Shown here piece by piece: positions 25,295-32,755 of a stretch of DNA of 64,000 bases; the stretch's first letter is position 1; each line of letters opens with the position of its first letter. The notes under the pieces were generated by a model. It was not told the DNA's origin and ran no database searches. It saw only the letters and a list, made by a program, of their open reading frames with translations. Both the position numbers and the translations under genes were made by a program. Source of the DNA: Blautia obeum ATCC 29174 (lineage in GTDB: Bacteria; Bacillota; Clostridia; Lachnospirales; Lachnospiraceae); assembly GCF_025147765.1 (NCBI RefSeq), contig NZ_CP102265.1, forward strand, positions 3,323,001-3,387,000. The letters run 5' to 3'.

Positions 25295-26140
25295 TTATTT
25301 TCTCTTAATTCCACACTGGATTGCCTGCGTCGGACAGGCCTTTTTACATCGCCCACACCGGATACATTCTGCACTGTTCGGGTTATCCACAGGGTTTACT
25401 TCCATCTGGCATGCTTTTGCACATTTTCCACAGTGAACACACTTTTCCATATCTACTCTATAGCGGTAAACAGAAACACTATTAAATATTGAATAAAAAG
25501 CTCCCAGCGGACAGATATATTTACAAAATGGACGATATATTATAATAGAAAGAATTATTGTAACAACAAGGATCGTATTCTTCCATATAAAAAGCCAGCC
25601 GATCGCACTGCGCATGGATTTATTCAGAAGTACCAGTGGAAGTCCGCCTTCCAGCGTACCTGCCGGACAGATCAGCTTGCAAAAATAAGGTGCTCCCTGT
25701 CCCATGATGTCTACGACAAACATTGGGAGCAGGATCACAAATACCACAAAGATCACATATTTTAGCTTACGTAATAGCTTATCCCCGCGAAATGTCCGGA
25801 TCTTCTTTGGAAATGGAATCTTATTCAGCAGATCCTGTATCAGTCCAAACGGACAGAGAAATCCACAGACAAGTCTTCCAAGAAGGGCTCCGACAAAGAT
25901 CAGAAATCCTATTACATAATATGCCATTTTAAAATTCCAGCTGCCGATCACTGCCTGAAGAGATCCAATCGGACAGGCGCCTGTGGCACCGGGACAGGAA
26001 TAACAGTTCAGTCCCGGAACACATGCATGTTTTAAATTTCCAGTATAAATCTTGCCAGTCACAAATCCTGATACGCGACTGTTGGTAAGAAACGCCCACA
26101 GTGCCTGAATCCCATGGCGCGGCCACTCATTAATTTTCAT
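25295..26140 (-). CDS. NapH/CcoG-like 4Fe-4S membrane electron-transfer protein
   Basis: A membrane iron-sulfur protein of about 281 residues. After an N-terminal Cys cluster (CVPGLNCYSCPGATGACPIG, about 40-59) it has about four membrane helices carrying NapH-type CxxxCP motifs (CGFLCPFG, CKLICPAG, CKYICPLG). It ends with two 4Fe-4S ferredoxin motifs (CVHCGKCAKACQ and CIRCGRCKKACP). It probably passes electrons between a cytosolic donor and an acceptor at or outside the membrane. The neighbours, a CXXC micro-protein and a secreted TlpA-like protein, suggest that the acceptor is an extracytoplasmic thiol system. Start ATG 26140; a TTG at 26161 with GGAG is the alternative. Confidence 0.82.
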   Translation of the reverse strand: MKINEWPRHGIQALWAFLTNSRVSGFVTGKIYTGNLKHACVPGLNCYSCPGATGACPIGSLQAVIGSWNFKMAYYVIGFLIFVGALLGRLVCGFLCPFGLIQDLLNKIPFPKKIRTFRGDKLLRKLKYVIFVVFVILLPMFVVDIMGQGAPYFCKLICPAGTLEGGLPLVLLNKSMRSAIGWLFIWKNTILVVTIILSIIIYRPFCKYICPLGAFYSIFNSVSVYRYRVDMEKCVHCGKCAKACQMEVNPVDNPNSAECIRCGRCKKACPTQAIQCGIKRK

Positions 26141-26147
26141 TTTTTTA

Positions 26148-26300
26148 TTATCCAATTCCAATACACTCCATACAGATATTGATCGCCTTTGTAAAGACTA
26201 CATCCACTTCGCCCCGGTAAATTCCAAATATCATCAGGAGTATTCCCAGAATTGCCAGTGCAGGACCTATCCACTTTGAATCTGTTATTTTTTTCATCAT
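26148..26300 (-). CDS. CXXC membrane micro-protein (CD1871A-like)
   Basis: A 50-residue protein: a lysine-rich start, one membrane helix (about residues 10-28, WIGPALAILGILLMIFGIY), then a short tail with KAINICMECIGIG, placing a CXXC motif five residues from the C-terminus. By the positive-inside rule the CXXC end faces outside. It resembles the CD1871A-type CXXC proteins of Clostridia. Its stop is 7 bases before the Fe-S protein's ATG and it starts 30 bases after the TlpA-like gene, so it is central to this operon. The start is ATG 26300 or the adjacent 26297. Confidence 0.75.
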   Translation of the reverse strand: MMKKITDSKWIGPALAILGILLMIFGIYRGEVDVVFTKAINICMECIGIG

Positions 26301-26330
26301 TTTTCTTATCTTTCTGTCAGAATCGCTTTA

Positions 26331-27506
26331 TTATTTAGAAATGTTCTTGAGTTCTTTTTCTACGATTTCTTTCCATTCGTCCAGTGTATGGCTTCCTGAA
26401 TATGTTTCGCCTACAATATTTCCTTCTTTGTCAACAAAGAATGTTTCCGGGAAAGCAGAGATACCATTTAAACGTCCATTCATCATTGTTGAATCCGGGA
26501 CCAGGAACGGATAGGATGCTTTTGTCTTCTCCTGAAGGACACCGGCTTTTTTCACTGTATCCTCATTCTGTTTGGCATCATCACTCACTGTATCAAGAAC
26601 GACACCGACAACTCCAACACCTTTTTCCTTCATCTCTTCATAGAGTTTTTCCAGCTCCGGAATCTCATTTACACATGGAGAACACCAGGTAGTAAAAACA
26701 TTCACAAGTGTAAGATCATAATCGCTGAATACTTTTTCTGTATAGTCTTTTCCGTCAACGCCTTTTGTCTCGAATTTACCAACATTTGTAGAATCACCTG
26801 CATTGCTGGTTTCCTGCGGCTGGTCAAATGCAGAAAGCTGCTGGAATGGTGTCATCTCTGTGAGTGTCACATCTATTTTTTCCACTTCTTTTTTCAAGGA
26901 TTCATCTGCATCCTTGTTGGTGCTCAGATAGTATTTGTATTTTCCGTCGCTGCTGCTTCCGATTTCTTTGTGTTCTGTGCAGCCTGTGATCTTATCCAGT
27001 TCTTTCTCAGAATCTTCGTCATAGATTCCAATCGCTCCAACTTTTGCAAGACTATTGTACCAGTCATCATATGCTGTTCCCATCTTGTCAACCTCTGCCT
27101 CTTTCTGCTCCTCGGTCATTTCGCTCCAGCTTATATATGCATATTTAATTGCATCTGCATTGTCATTCCATACTTCATTTGAGATCATTGCAATGGTCTG
27201 CTCTTTTATCTGTTTAAGCAGTTCCTCAGGAAGCTTCATGTTAAGTCCAAGAAATGGATATTCATAAGAATCCTGTGCCTGCACTGTTGTCTCAGATGGT
27301 TTAAAAGTGCCCTGTATAAAATCAGACGAGATTGCGTCACCATCTGCTGCAGCTGCATCTCCATCAACCACCATTCCCGCCTGATCTGCCGGAACCGCCA
27401 TTGCTTCTGTACTTTCTGCTGCCATTACTGATACACTTCCAAGTGTAGATACCCCTACTATTGCAGCTACCATAAGTGCTGTGATTTTCTGTGTTCTGAA
27501 TTTCAT
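26331..27506 (-). CDS. secreted TlpA/ResA-like thioredoxin-fold protein with novel N-terminal domain
   Basis: A 391-residue secreted protein. Signal peptide at 1-29 (cleavage near VMA-AE), then a low-complexity stretch, then an unrecognised helical domain (about 65-235) with one Cys (TGCTEH). The C-terminal thioredoxin fold (about 240-391) carries the active-site motif TWCSPCVNEIPELE, the cis-Pro region GISAFPETFFVD, and LNGI. No lipobox. Such proteins reduce or oxidise extracytoplasmic disulfides; the direction depends on the partner. The downstream CXXC micro-protein and Fe-S membrane protein could feed it electrons in place of CcdA/DsbD, which is absent here. Start behind GGGAG. Confidence 0.83.
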   Translation of the reverse strand: MKFRTQKITALMVAAIVGVSTLGSVSVMAAESTEAMAVPADQAGMVVDGDAAAADGDAISSDFIQGTFKPSETTVQAQDSYEYPFLGLNMKLPEELLKQIKEQTIAMISNEVWNDNADAIKYAYISWSEMTEEQKEAEVDKMGTAYDDWYNSLAKVGAIGIYDEDSEKELDKITGCTEHKEIGSSSDGKYKYYLSTNKDADESLKKEVEKIDVTLTEMTPFQQLSAFDQPQETSNAGDSTNVGKFETKGVDGKDYTEKVFSDYDLTLVNVFTTWCSPCVNEIPELEKLYEEMKEKGVGVVGVVLDTVSDDAKQNEDTVKKAGVLQEKTKASYPFLVPDSTMMNGRLNGISAFPETFFVDKEGNIVGETYSGSHTLDEWKEIVEKELKNISK

Positions 27507-27551
27507 GATTTATATTCTCCCTTCGTAGTCCTTTTGTTTACTATAGTCGCA

Positions 27552-27655
27552 ATTATAGCATCCTGTCTATAAAATTCGTGTTAAGAAATCCTGAAAATCA
27601 AAAATTTTTTCGATTTATTTTTTTACACGAATTTTATACGGAACATGATATGATA
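27552..27655. promoter_or_regulatory. mirrored divergent promoters with a shared 14-bp activator box
   Basis: The box ACACGAATTTTATA occurs twice as a perfect inverted repeat: plus strand at 27626-27639 and minus strand at 27581-27568. Each copy lies exactly 10 bases before a -10 hexamer: TATGAT at 27650-27655 toward the response-regulator gene, and TATAAT at 27557-27552 (minus) toward the TlpA-like gene. Neither promoter has a usable -35, and the boxes occupy that position. One activator, most simply the regulator encoded at 27732, would switch on both transcripts. Confidence 0.75.
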
Positions 27656-27731
27656 GGAAGAGATTACATCGTTACTACTCACTTTGTTCCCAGTAACCTG
27701 ATCAAAATCTGCTGAAAAAAGGAGAATGCGC

Positions 27732-28409
27732 ATGCACATATTAATAATAGAAGACGAAGAGCAGCTCTGCCGTTCGATCGCAGAGGGGCTGCGTATGGAT
27801 GGCTATGAAACCGATACCTGCCTAGACGGAGACGAAGGGCTGGAATTATGTACGACTGAAAACTACGATCTGATCCTTCTGGATCTGAACCTTCCTGGCA
27901 TTGACGGATTGGATATCCTGCGGCAGTTCCGTGAGACAAATTCTTCCACACCAGTTCTGATTCTCTCAGCCCGTGGCCAGATTGAGGATAAAGTAGAAGG
28001 ACTTGACCTTGGAGCAAACGATTATCTGACAAAACCATTTCATTTTGAGGAACTGGAAGCGCGTATCCGCAGTCTGACCAGGCGCAGATTTATTCAGGAG
28101 AATGTCTGCCTGAAGTGCGGCCACATCAGCTTTGACACCCGCACCAGAAAAGCACACATTGATAGTGAAGAACTCTCTCTCACCCGAAAGGAAAGTGCTC
28201 TGCTGGAGTATTTTATGCTCCACCAGAATCGTATCATCAGCCCGGAAGAACTGATTGAACATATCTGGGACGGCAGTGTAAACAGCTTCAGTAATTCCAT
28301 CCGTGTCCACATTTCTTCCCTTCGCAAGAAGCTGCGCGCAGCTCTGGGAAACGATCCAATACAGAACAAGGTTGGACAGGGTTACATTCTCATGGAGGAT
28401 CTGAAATGA
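27732..28409 (+). CDS. OmpR-family response regulator, redox-operon linked
   Basis: A 225-residue regulator with receiver residues EDEEQ near the N-terminus, phosphoacceptor Asp in LILLDLNLPGIDGLDIL, Lys in YLTKPFHFEELEARI, and an OmpR-type winged helix (ELSLTRKESALLEYFML, RVHISSLRKKL, VGQGYIL). The start is ATG 27732, eight bases behind AAAAGGAG; an ATG two codons earlier is too close. Its stop overlaps the kinase start. It is divergent from the TlpA-like operon and shares a mirrored promoter box with it, so it likely activates both. Confidence 0.9.
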   Translation: MHILIIEDEEQLCRSIAEGLRMDGYETDTCLDGDEGLELCTTENYDLILLDLNLPGIDGLDILRQFRETNSSTPVLILSARGQIEDKVEGLDLGANDYLTKPFHFEELEARIRSLTRRRFIQENVCLKCGHISFDTRTRKAHIDSEELSLTRKESALLEYFMLHQNRIISPEELIEHIWDGSVNSFSNSIRVHISSLRKKLRAALGNDPIQNKVGQGYILMEDLK

Positions 28410-29614
28410 AAAAAGAACATACAACAAAAAATCCTCTGAAAAAACTCTCTCTGCAGTGGAGGCTGACACTGATCATCACGCTCCTGATGACTGTCACCTG
28501 TGTCCTGATGTATTTTTTTATTAGTAACTCCGCTGTTACCGGAATCGAAAATCTGGGTGATTATGTCGTAAAGATCAATGAAACTGATTCCACGCCAATC
28601 ACCTTTAACATTAATCCAAACACTCTGTTTGCAGGTCTTTCAGATCAGGTACAGGAAACCAAAGACCTTTTCCGCACCAGAAGTATCATTGCAACTGCAA
28701 TCATTATTCTCCTGAGCAGTGTCGGTACATATTTTATCAGCCGCCGTGCACTGCTGCCTCTACGCAGACTCAGTAACGAAGTCAATAAAATAGAGGCCCA
28801 GAATCTTTCTGAGTCTCTTGAAGTTCCAGATACAAACGATGAGATTTCTCGTCTTACAGGCTCTTTTAATAAGATGCTTTCCCGACTGGATGATGCGTTT
28901 ACGGCACAGAAGCAGTTTTCTGCCAGTGCCGCTCATGAGCTGAGAACTCCGCTTGCTGTCATGCAGACAAACCTCGAAGTTTTTGCACGCAAGAAAACTC
29001 CGACAATAGAAGAATATCAGGACATCTTTGGAATGATCCAGAATCAGACCGAACGACTTTCTCATCTATCTGAAGTTCTTCTCGATATGACCGGGATACA
29101 ATCCGTTGAACGCTCTGATTCTATTTCACTGGCAGAACTCACCGATGAAGTCTGCTGCGATCTTGCCTCCATTGCTGACCAGAAAAAAGTGGAACTGATC
29201 CAGGAAGAGGGTGACTGCACCGTTACCGGAAGCTATCTTCTTCTCTACCGTGCTGTTTATAATCTTGTGGAAAATGCCATCAAATACAATCATTCTGGTG
29301 GAAAAGTAACGGTAAAAATATCTCAGACAAAAGCACTGCCTGTTGCGCATTCCAAACCAGCAGACTATGCTTTAGTCGAAGTAACAGACACTGGAATCGG
29401 TATCTCACCTGAATATCAGGAAAAAATCTTCGCCCCGTTTTTCCGCGTAGACAAATCCCGCAGTCGCGCCATGGGTGGAGCCGGTCTTGGTCTTGCCCTG
29501 GTAGCTGAGATTGCCAGACAACATGGCGGCCAGGTAAAAGTTCTGGCGAGCAGCAAAAAAGGCAGCACGATCGCACTCATGCTGCCCATAAATTCACCAT
29601 TAATTGAAATTTGA
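28406..29614 (+). CDS. sensor histidine kinase, redox-operon linked
   Basis: A 402-residue kinase: first membrane helix at about 20-40, an extracytoplasmic segment of about 55 residues, second helix at about 95-112, a HAMP region, HisKA with H in SAAHELRTPLAVM, and a HATPase with NLVENAIKYNH, DTGIGI and GAGLGLAL. It is coupled to its regulator by a 4-base overlap. The sensed signal is unknown; the small outer domain contains no cysteine, so direct thiol sensing there is unlikely. Confidence 0.9.
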   Translation: MKKEHTTKNPLKKLSLQWRLTLIITLLMTVTCVLMYFFISNSAVTGIENLGDYVVKINETDSTPITFNINPNTLFAGLSDQVQETKDLFRTRSIIATAIIILLSSVGTYFISRRALLPLRRLSNEVNKIEAQNLSESLEVPDTNDEISRLTGSFNKMLSRLDDAFTAQKQFSASAAHELRTPLAVMQTNLEVFARKKTPTIEEYQDIFGMIQNQTERLSHLSEVLLDMTGIQSVERSDSISLAELTDEVCCDLASIADQKKVELIQEEGDCTVTGSYLLLYRAVYNLVENAIKYNHSGGKVTVKISQTKALPVAHSKPADYALVEVTDTGIGISPEYQEKIFAPFFRVDKSRSRAMGGAGLGLALVAEIARQHGGQVKVLASSKKGSTIALMLPINSPLIEI

Positions 29615-29652
29615 ACTATCATATTTATACTTTCTATAATCGAGGATTTTTT

Positions 29653-30087
29653 ATGGATATAAACATTGAATTCGCAAGAAAAACTTCTCTTGCATATAAC
29701 AGAACCTGTAAATCGCTTTGTCAGGAACTGAAATTGCCGCAGACGGCATTCGACATTCTTATGTTTCTGGCAAATAATCCCGAATTCTGCACTGCACGGG
29801 ATATTGTCGAAGTCCGTAAATTAAAGGCAAACCTAGTTTCCGTCAATGTAGACAAGCTTGTCTGTGACGGATATCTGGAACGTCATGCGGTCAAAAGTGA
29901 CCGCCGTAAGACCGAACTGCTCTGTACAGAAAAAGCTCAACCAATCATTGCAAAGGGCCGACAGCTTCAGCAGGATTTTATTGACCGGATCCTGACCGGC
30001 CTTGATAACGAAACGCGACAGAAATTTCTCGAGATTCTGAATATTATGGATCAGAATCTTGACAACATACTAAAAGGAGAAGCCTGA
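29653..30087 (+). CDS. MarR-like winged-helix regulator
   Basis: A regulator of about 144 residues with a winged helix-turn-helix: TAFDILMFLANNPEFCTARDIVEVRKLKANLVSVNVDKLVCDGYLE is a MarR-like DNA-binding segment, followed by a wing with KSDRRKTELLCTEKA. The start is ATG 29653 behind GAGG; the open frame begins 14 codons earlier inside the kinase tail. It faces the TauE/SafE gene, whose promoter has palindromes, and could regulate it, but this is inference. A strong terminator ends the gene. Confidence 0.8.
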   Translation: MDINIEFARKTSLAYNRTCKSLCQELKLPQTAFDILMFLANNPEFCTARDIVEVRKLKANLVSVNVDKLVCDGYLERHAVKSDRRKTELLCTEKAQPIIAKGRQLQQDFIDRILTGLDNETRQKFLEILNIMDQNLDNILKGEA

Positions 30088-30104
30088 AAATGGCTTCTCC
30101 TTTT
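30072..30104. terminator. bidirectional terminator
   Basis: A 13-bp perfect stem (AAAAGGAGAAGCC with GGCTTCTCCTTTT) closes a 7-base loop containing the marR-like stop codon. A and T runs are part of the stem, so it works for either strand. Confidence 0.85.
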
Positions 30105-30141
30105 GCGTTCTACTGATACTTTTACTTTATAAAGTAATTTT

Positions 30142-30918
30142 TTATGACAATAAAGAAAATAACATCACTACAATTCCAAGTACGACCAGTATGATGCCAG
30201 TCGCGCGGTTGAGCGTTTTCGTTGATGCCTTATTTGCAAATACAGCAGCAATCCTTGCCCAGATAAAGGTAAATACGATACAGAGAATCCATACGGTCAC
30301 ATCTGGCATTCCACCGATCGCAAAATGAGATGCCGCTCCGGTAAATGCCGTGAAAGCCATGATAAACACACTGGTTCCTACAGCTGTTTTCAGCTCATAT
30401 CCAAGCACAGATGTCAAAATCAGCAACATCATCATTCCACCACCGGCTCCGATAAATCCACAGATAAATCCAATCAGAACTCCACACACGATTGACTGAA
30501 TTACACGTTTCTTTGCTGATACATTCTGCATGCTCTCTTTCGTTGTCATGACCGGTCTTACAATAAATTTGATTCCAAGAAGGAAGGTCATGAATACTGA
30601 AAAGTTCCCCATCGTGGCTGACGGTACAAGACTCGATACGTAACTTCCAACTACGGTAAAGGTCAGTACACTGATCATCATGATCACACCGTTCTTAATA
30701 TCCAGATTCTTATTCTTTCCATATACATAAGCGGATACCGCACTTGCCAGTACATCCGATGACAAAGCAATACCTACCGCCATATAAGGATCCATCCCAA
30801 GAAATGTGATGAGCATGGGACTGATCACAGCTGCAGCACTCATACCTGCAAAGCCCGTTCCAAGCCCTGCTCCCATTCCTGCAAAAAATGTGACGATCAC
30901 CGTCCATAAAATCTGCAT
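30142..30918 (-). CDS. TauE/SafE family sulfite/anion exporter
   Basis: A 258-residue membrane protein of the TauE/SafE (DUF81) family, with about eight hydrophobic segments and the two repeat signatures GTGFAGMSAAAVISPML near the N-terminus and GFIGAGGGMMMLLIL in the second half. The family exports sulfite, sulfoacetate and related organosulfur anions. No sulfur-metabolism enzymes adjoin, so the substrate is open. A promoter with palindromes lies upstream. The convergent MarR-like gene may be its regulator. Confidence 0.85.
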   Translation of the reverse strand: MQILWTVIVTFFAGMGAGLGTGFAGMSAAAVISPMLITFLGMDPYMAVGIALSSDVLASAVSAYVYGKNKNLDIKNGVIMMISVLTFTVVGSYVSSLVPSATMGNFSVFMTFLLGIKFIVRPVMTTKESMQNVSAKKRVIQSIVCGVLIGFICGFIGAGGGMMMLLILTSVLGYELKTAVGTSVFIMAFTAFTGAASHFAIGGMPDVTVWILCIVFTFIWARIAAVFANKASTKTLNRATGIILVVLGIVVMLFSLLS

Positions 30919-30947
30919 GTTTTTTCTCTCCTTTATTTAATTCTTTT

Positions 30948-30997
30948 TTGAATAGTTCAATTTTGAATCATTATAGCATAAGGAGAGAATATTGCAA
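30948..30997 (-). promoter_or_regulatory. promoter and operator-like palindromes of the TauE/SafE gene
   Basis: On the minus strand TTGCAA (30997-30992), a 16-base spacer and TATAAT (30975-30970) are followed at once by two overlapping palindromes, TTCAATTTTGAA (30956-30967) and TTGAATAGTTCAA (30948-30960). Placement just past the -10 suggests repression. Confidence 0.65.
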
Positions 30998-31008
30998 CCA
31001 ACCTCTAT

Positions 31009-31098
31009 TTATTCTTTTTCATAAAGGAATTCTTCTGGCAGCACCACTTTGAAATCTTTTGTAAGAGCACTGAAGTTATTCGGCTGGATCGTCTGCAT
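31009..31098 (-). pseudogene. 29-residue open frame, possible gene remnant
   Basis: A short minus-strand frame (MQTIQPNNFSALTKDFKVVL to a TAA) lies in the 290-base gap between the TauE/SafE and ProX-type genes. It has no ribosome site, and an upstream TAA closes the frame. Its composition looks protein-like, as if it were the tail of a lost gene, but I cannot name a family. The rest of the gap holds the two promoters. Confidence 0.3.
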
Positions 31099-31149
31099 TT
31101 TATGTGGTTTGCAAAGACTTTTTTTTAATGATCACAAAGCCACATCTCA

Positions 31150-31179
31150 TTGACAATCTCCATATAAAAGGGGTACACT
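31150..31179 (+). promoter_or_regulatory. promoter of the ProX-type editing gene
   Basis: TTGACA (31150-31155), an 18-base spacer and TACACT (31174-31179), about 32 bases before the start codon. Confidence 0.7.
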
Positions 31180-31211
31180 CACAGATATGAAATAAAAAAG
31201 GAGTCACAAAA

Positions 31212-31772
31212 ATGGAATTACAGAATGGAAGACCTGAAACCACATCAGGAAGACTTGATAAAGAAATTCGTGTCTATGATCTGTTGGATAAACTTGGCAT
31301 AGCTTACCAGCGTGTAGACCATGAAGCAACTATGACTATGGAAGCCTGCGAAGAAGTTGACCGTATTCTGGGCGATGACACTACTATATGTAAAAATCTT
31401 TTTCTCTGCAACCGGCAGGAGACAAACTTTTACCTTCTTCTGATGCCAGGTGACAAGCCATTTAAGACCAAGGATCTGTCAGCACAGATCAACTCTGCCC
31501 GCCTGTCCTTCGCTAAACCGGAATATATGGAAAAATATTTGGACATCACTCCGGGATCTGTCAGTGTGATGGGACTGATGAACGATCATGATAAGAAAGT
31601 ACAGCTGCTGATTGATGAAGATGTCATGAAAAATCCTTACTTCGGATGTCATCCTTGTATCAATACTTCAAGTCTCAAATTCACGACTGAAGACCTCAAA
31701 AACAAGATCATTCCTGAACTTGAGCACGCACCGCTCATGGTAAATCTTCCAAATCCGGAAGCTCAGAATTAA
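31212..31772 (+). CDS. proX: prolyl-tRNA editing protein, ProX/YbaK-EbsC family
   Basis: A 186-residue stand-alone YbaK/EbsC domain protein that hydrolyses Ala mischarged on tRNA-Pro or a related error. It has the N-terminal LDKLGIAYQRVDHEATMTM motif, the catalytic-pocket lysine in TICKNLFLCN, DKPFKTKDLSAQ, and the conserved GxxxPFG-like end replaced by NPYFGCHPCINTSSL. It matches the PrdX/ProXp-ala type in length. A consensus promoter and a GGAG site precede it. Confidence 0.88.
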   Translation: MELQNGRPETTSGRLDKEIRVYDLLDKLGIAYQRVDHEATMTMEACEEVDRILGDDTTICKNLFLCNRQETNFYLLLMPGDKPFKTKDLSAQINSARLSFAKPEYMEKYLDITPGSVSVMGLMNDHDKKVQLLIDEDVMKNPYFGCHPCINTSSLKFTTEDLKNKIIPELEHAPLMVNLPNPEAQN

Positions 31773-31806
31773 ATAACACTTTAAAAATGAAAAAGGATTT
31801 TCTTTT

Positions 31807-32661
31807 ATGAAAACACAACTGAATTACGCAAAAATCTTTATGGAAACAGTCATACTGACCGTTGCTGTCGCGATCATTGCTGCTGCGGTATATTTTTTCC
31901 TGGTACCAAGCCATACCTCTGTCAGCAGCATCTCCGGCCTTGGAATCATACTCTCAAACTTCGTACCACTGCCATTGTCCGCGATCACGATGATTCTGAA
32001 TGTCATACTTCTGATTATCGGCTTTCTTACCTGCGGTCGGGAATTTGGTGTAAAAACCGTATATACCAGCATCATGCTCCCGGTCTTTCTTGGAATATTT
32101 GAAAAAATCTTTCCGAATTTTGGTTCCATGACCAACAGTCAGGAACTGGATGTTCTCTGCTATATTCTGGTCGTCAGTGTAGGTCTGAGCATTCTCTTTA
32201 ACCGGAATGCCTCTTCCGGTGGACTGGATATTGTCGCAAAGATCATGAATAAATACCTGCATATGGAACTTGGAAAGGCCATGTCCCTTTCCGGTATGTG
32301 TGTTGCACTTTCCGCTGCTCTGGTCTATGACAAGAAAACTGTTGTTTTAAGTATTCTTGGTACATACTTCAATGGTATCGTACTGGATCATTTTATTTTT
32401 GACCACAATATCAAACGGCGTGTATGTATCATTACCAAAAAAGAAGAAGAACTTCGTAACTTCATCATTCATGAACTGCACAGCGGTGCTACTGTTTATG
32501 AAGCATACGGGGCCTATAATATGCAGAAACGAAACGAGATCATCACGATCGTAGATAAAACAGAATATCAGAAGCTAATGAATTTCATCAACCATGAGGA
32601 TCCTCTCGCCTTCATCACAGTTTATAATGTATCTGATATGCACTATCAGCCTAAAGTCTGA
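31807..32661 (+). CDS. YitT family membrane protein (DUF161/DUF2179)
   Basis: A 284-residue protein with about five hydrophobic segments in the first 180 residues, starting with VAIIAAAVYFFLVPSHTSVSSISGLG. It has the family motif RNASSGGLDIVAKI at about 138-151 and the cytoplasmic DUF2179 domain at about 215-275, ending DPLAFITVYNVSDM. It is conserved in Firmicutes without an established function. It lies 34 bases after the editing gene and may share its transcript; a strong terminator follows. Confidence 0.88.
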   Translation: MKTQLNYAKIFMETVILTVAVAIIAAAVYFFLVPSHTSVSSISGLGIILSNFVPLPLSAITMILNVILLIIGFLTCGREFGVKTVYTSIMLPVFLGIFEKIFPNFGSMTNSQELDVLCYILVVSVGLSILFNRNASSGGLDIVAKIMNKYLHMELGKAMSLSGMCVALSAALVYDKKTVVLSILGTYFNGIVLDHFIFDHNIKRRVCIITKKEEELRNFIIHELHSGATVYEAYGAYNMQKRNEIITIVDKTEYQKLMNFINHEDPLAFITVYNVSDMHYQPKV

Positions 32662-32696
32662 TTCGATGCCAGACCTGTGCACTTTTTTAGCACATA

Positions 32697-32746
32697 AAAA
32701 CCGCAGCTTCCTGTATTTTTTATATACAGAATACCGCGGTTTTATT
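32697..32746. terminator. bidirectional terminator between YitT and the symporter
   Basis: AAAACCGC (32697-32704) pairs with GCGGTTTT (32736-32743), with an inner CTGTAT/ATACAG helix. T-rich tails occur on both strands, serving two convergent genes. Confidence 0.85.
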
Positions 32747-32755
32747 ATTTCTTTA

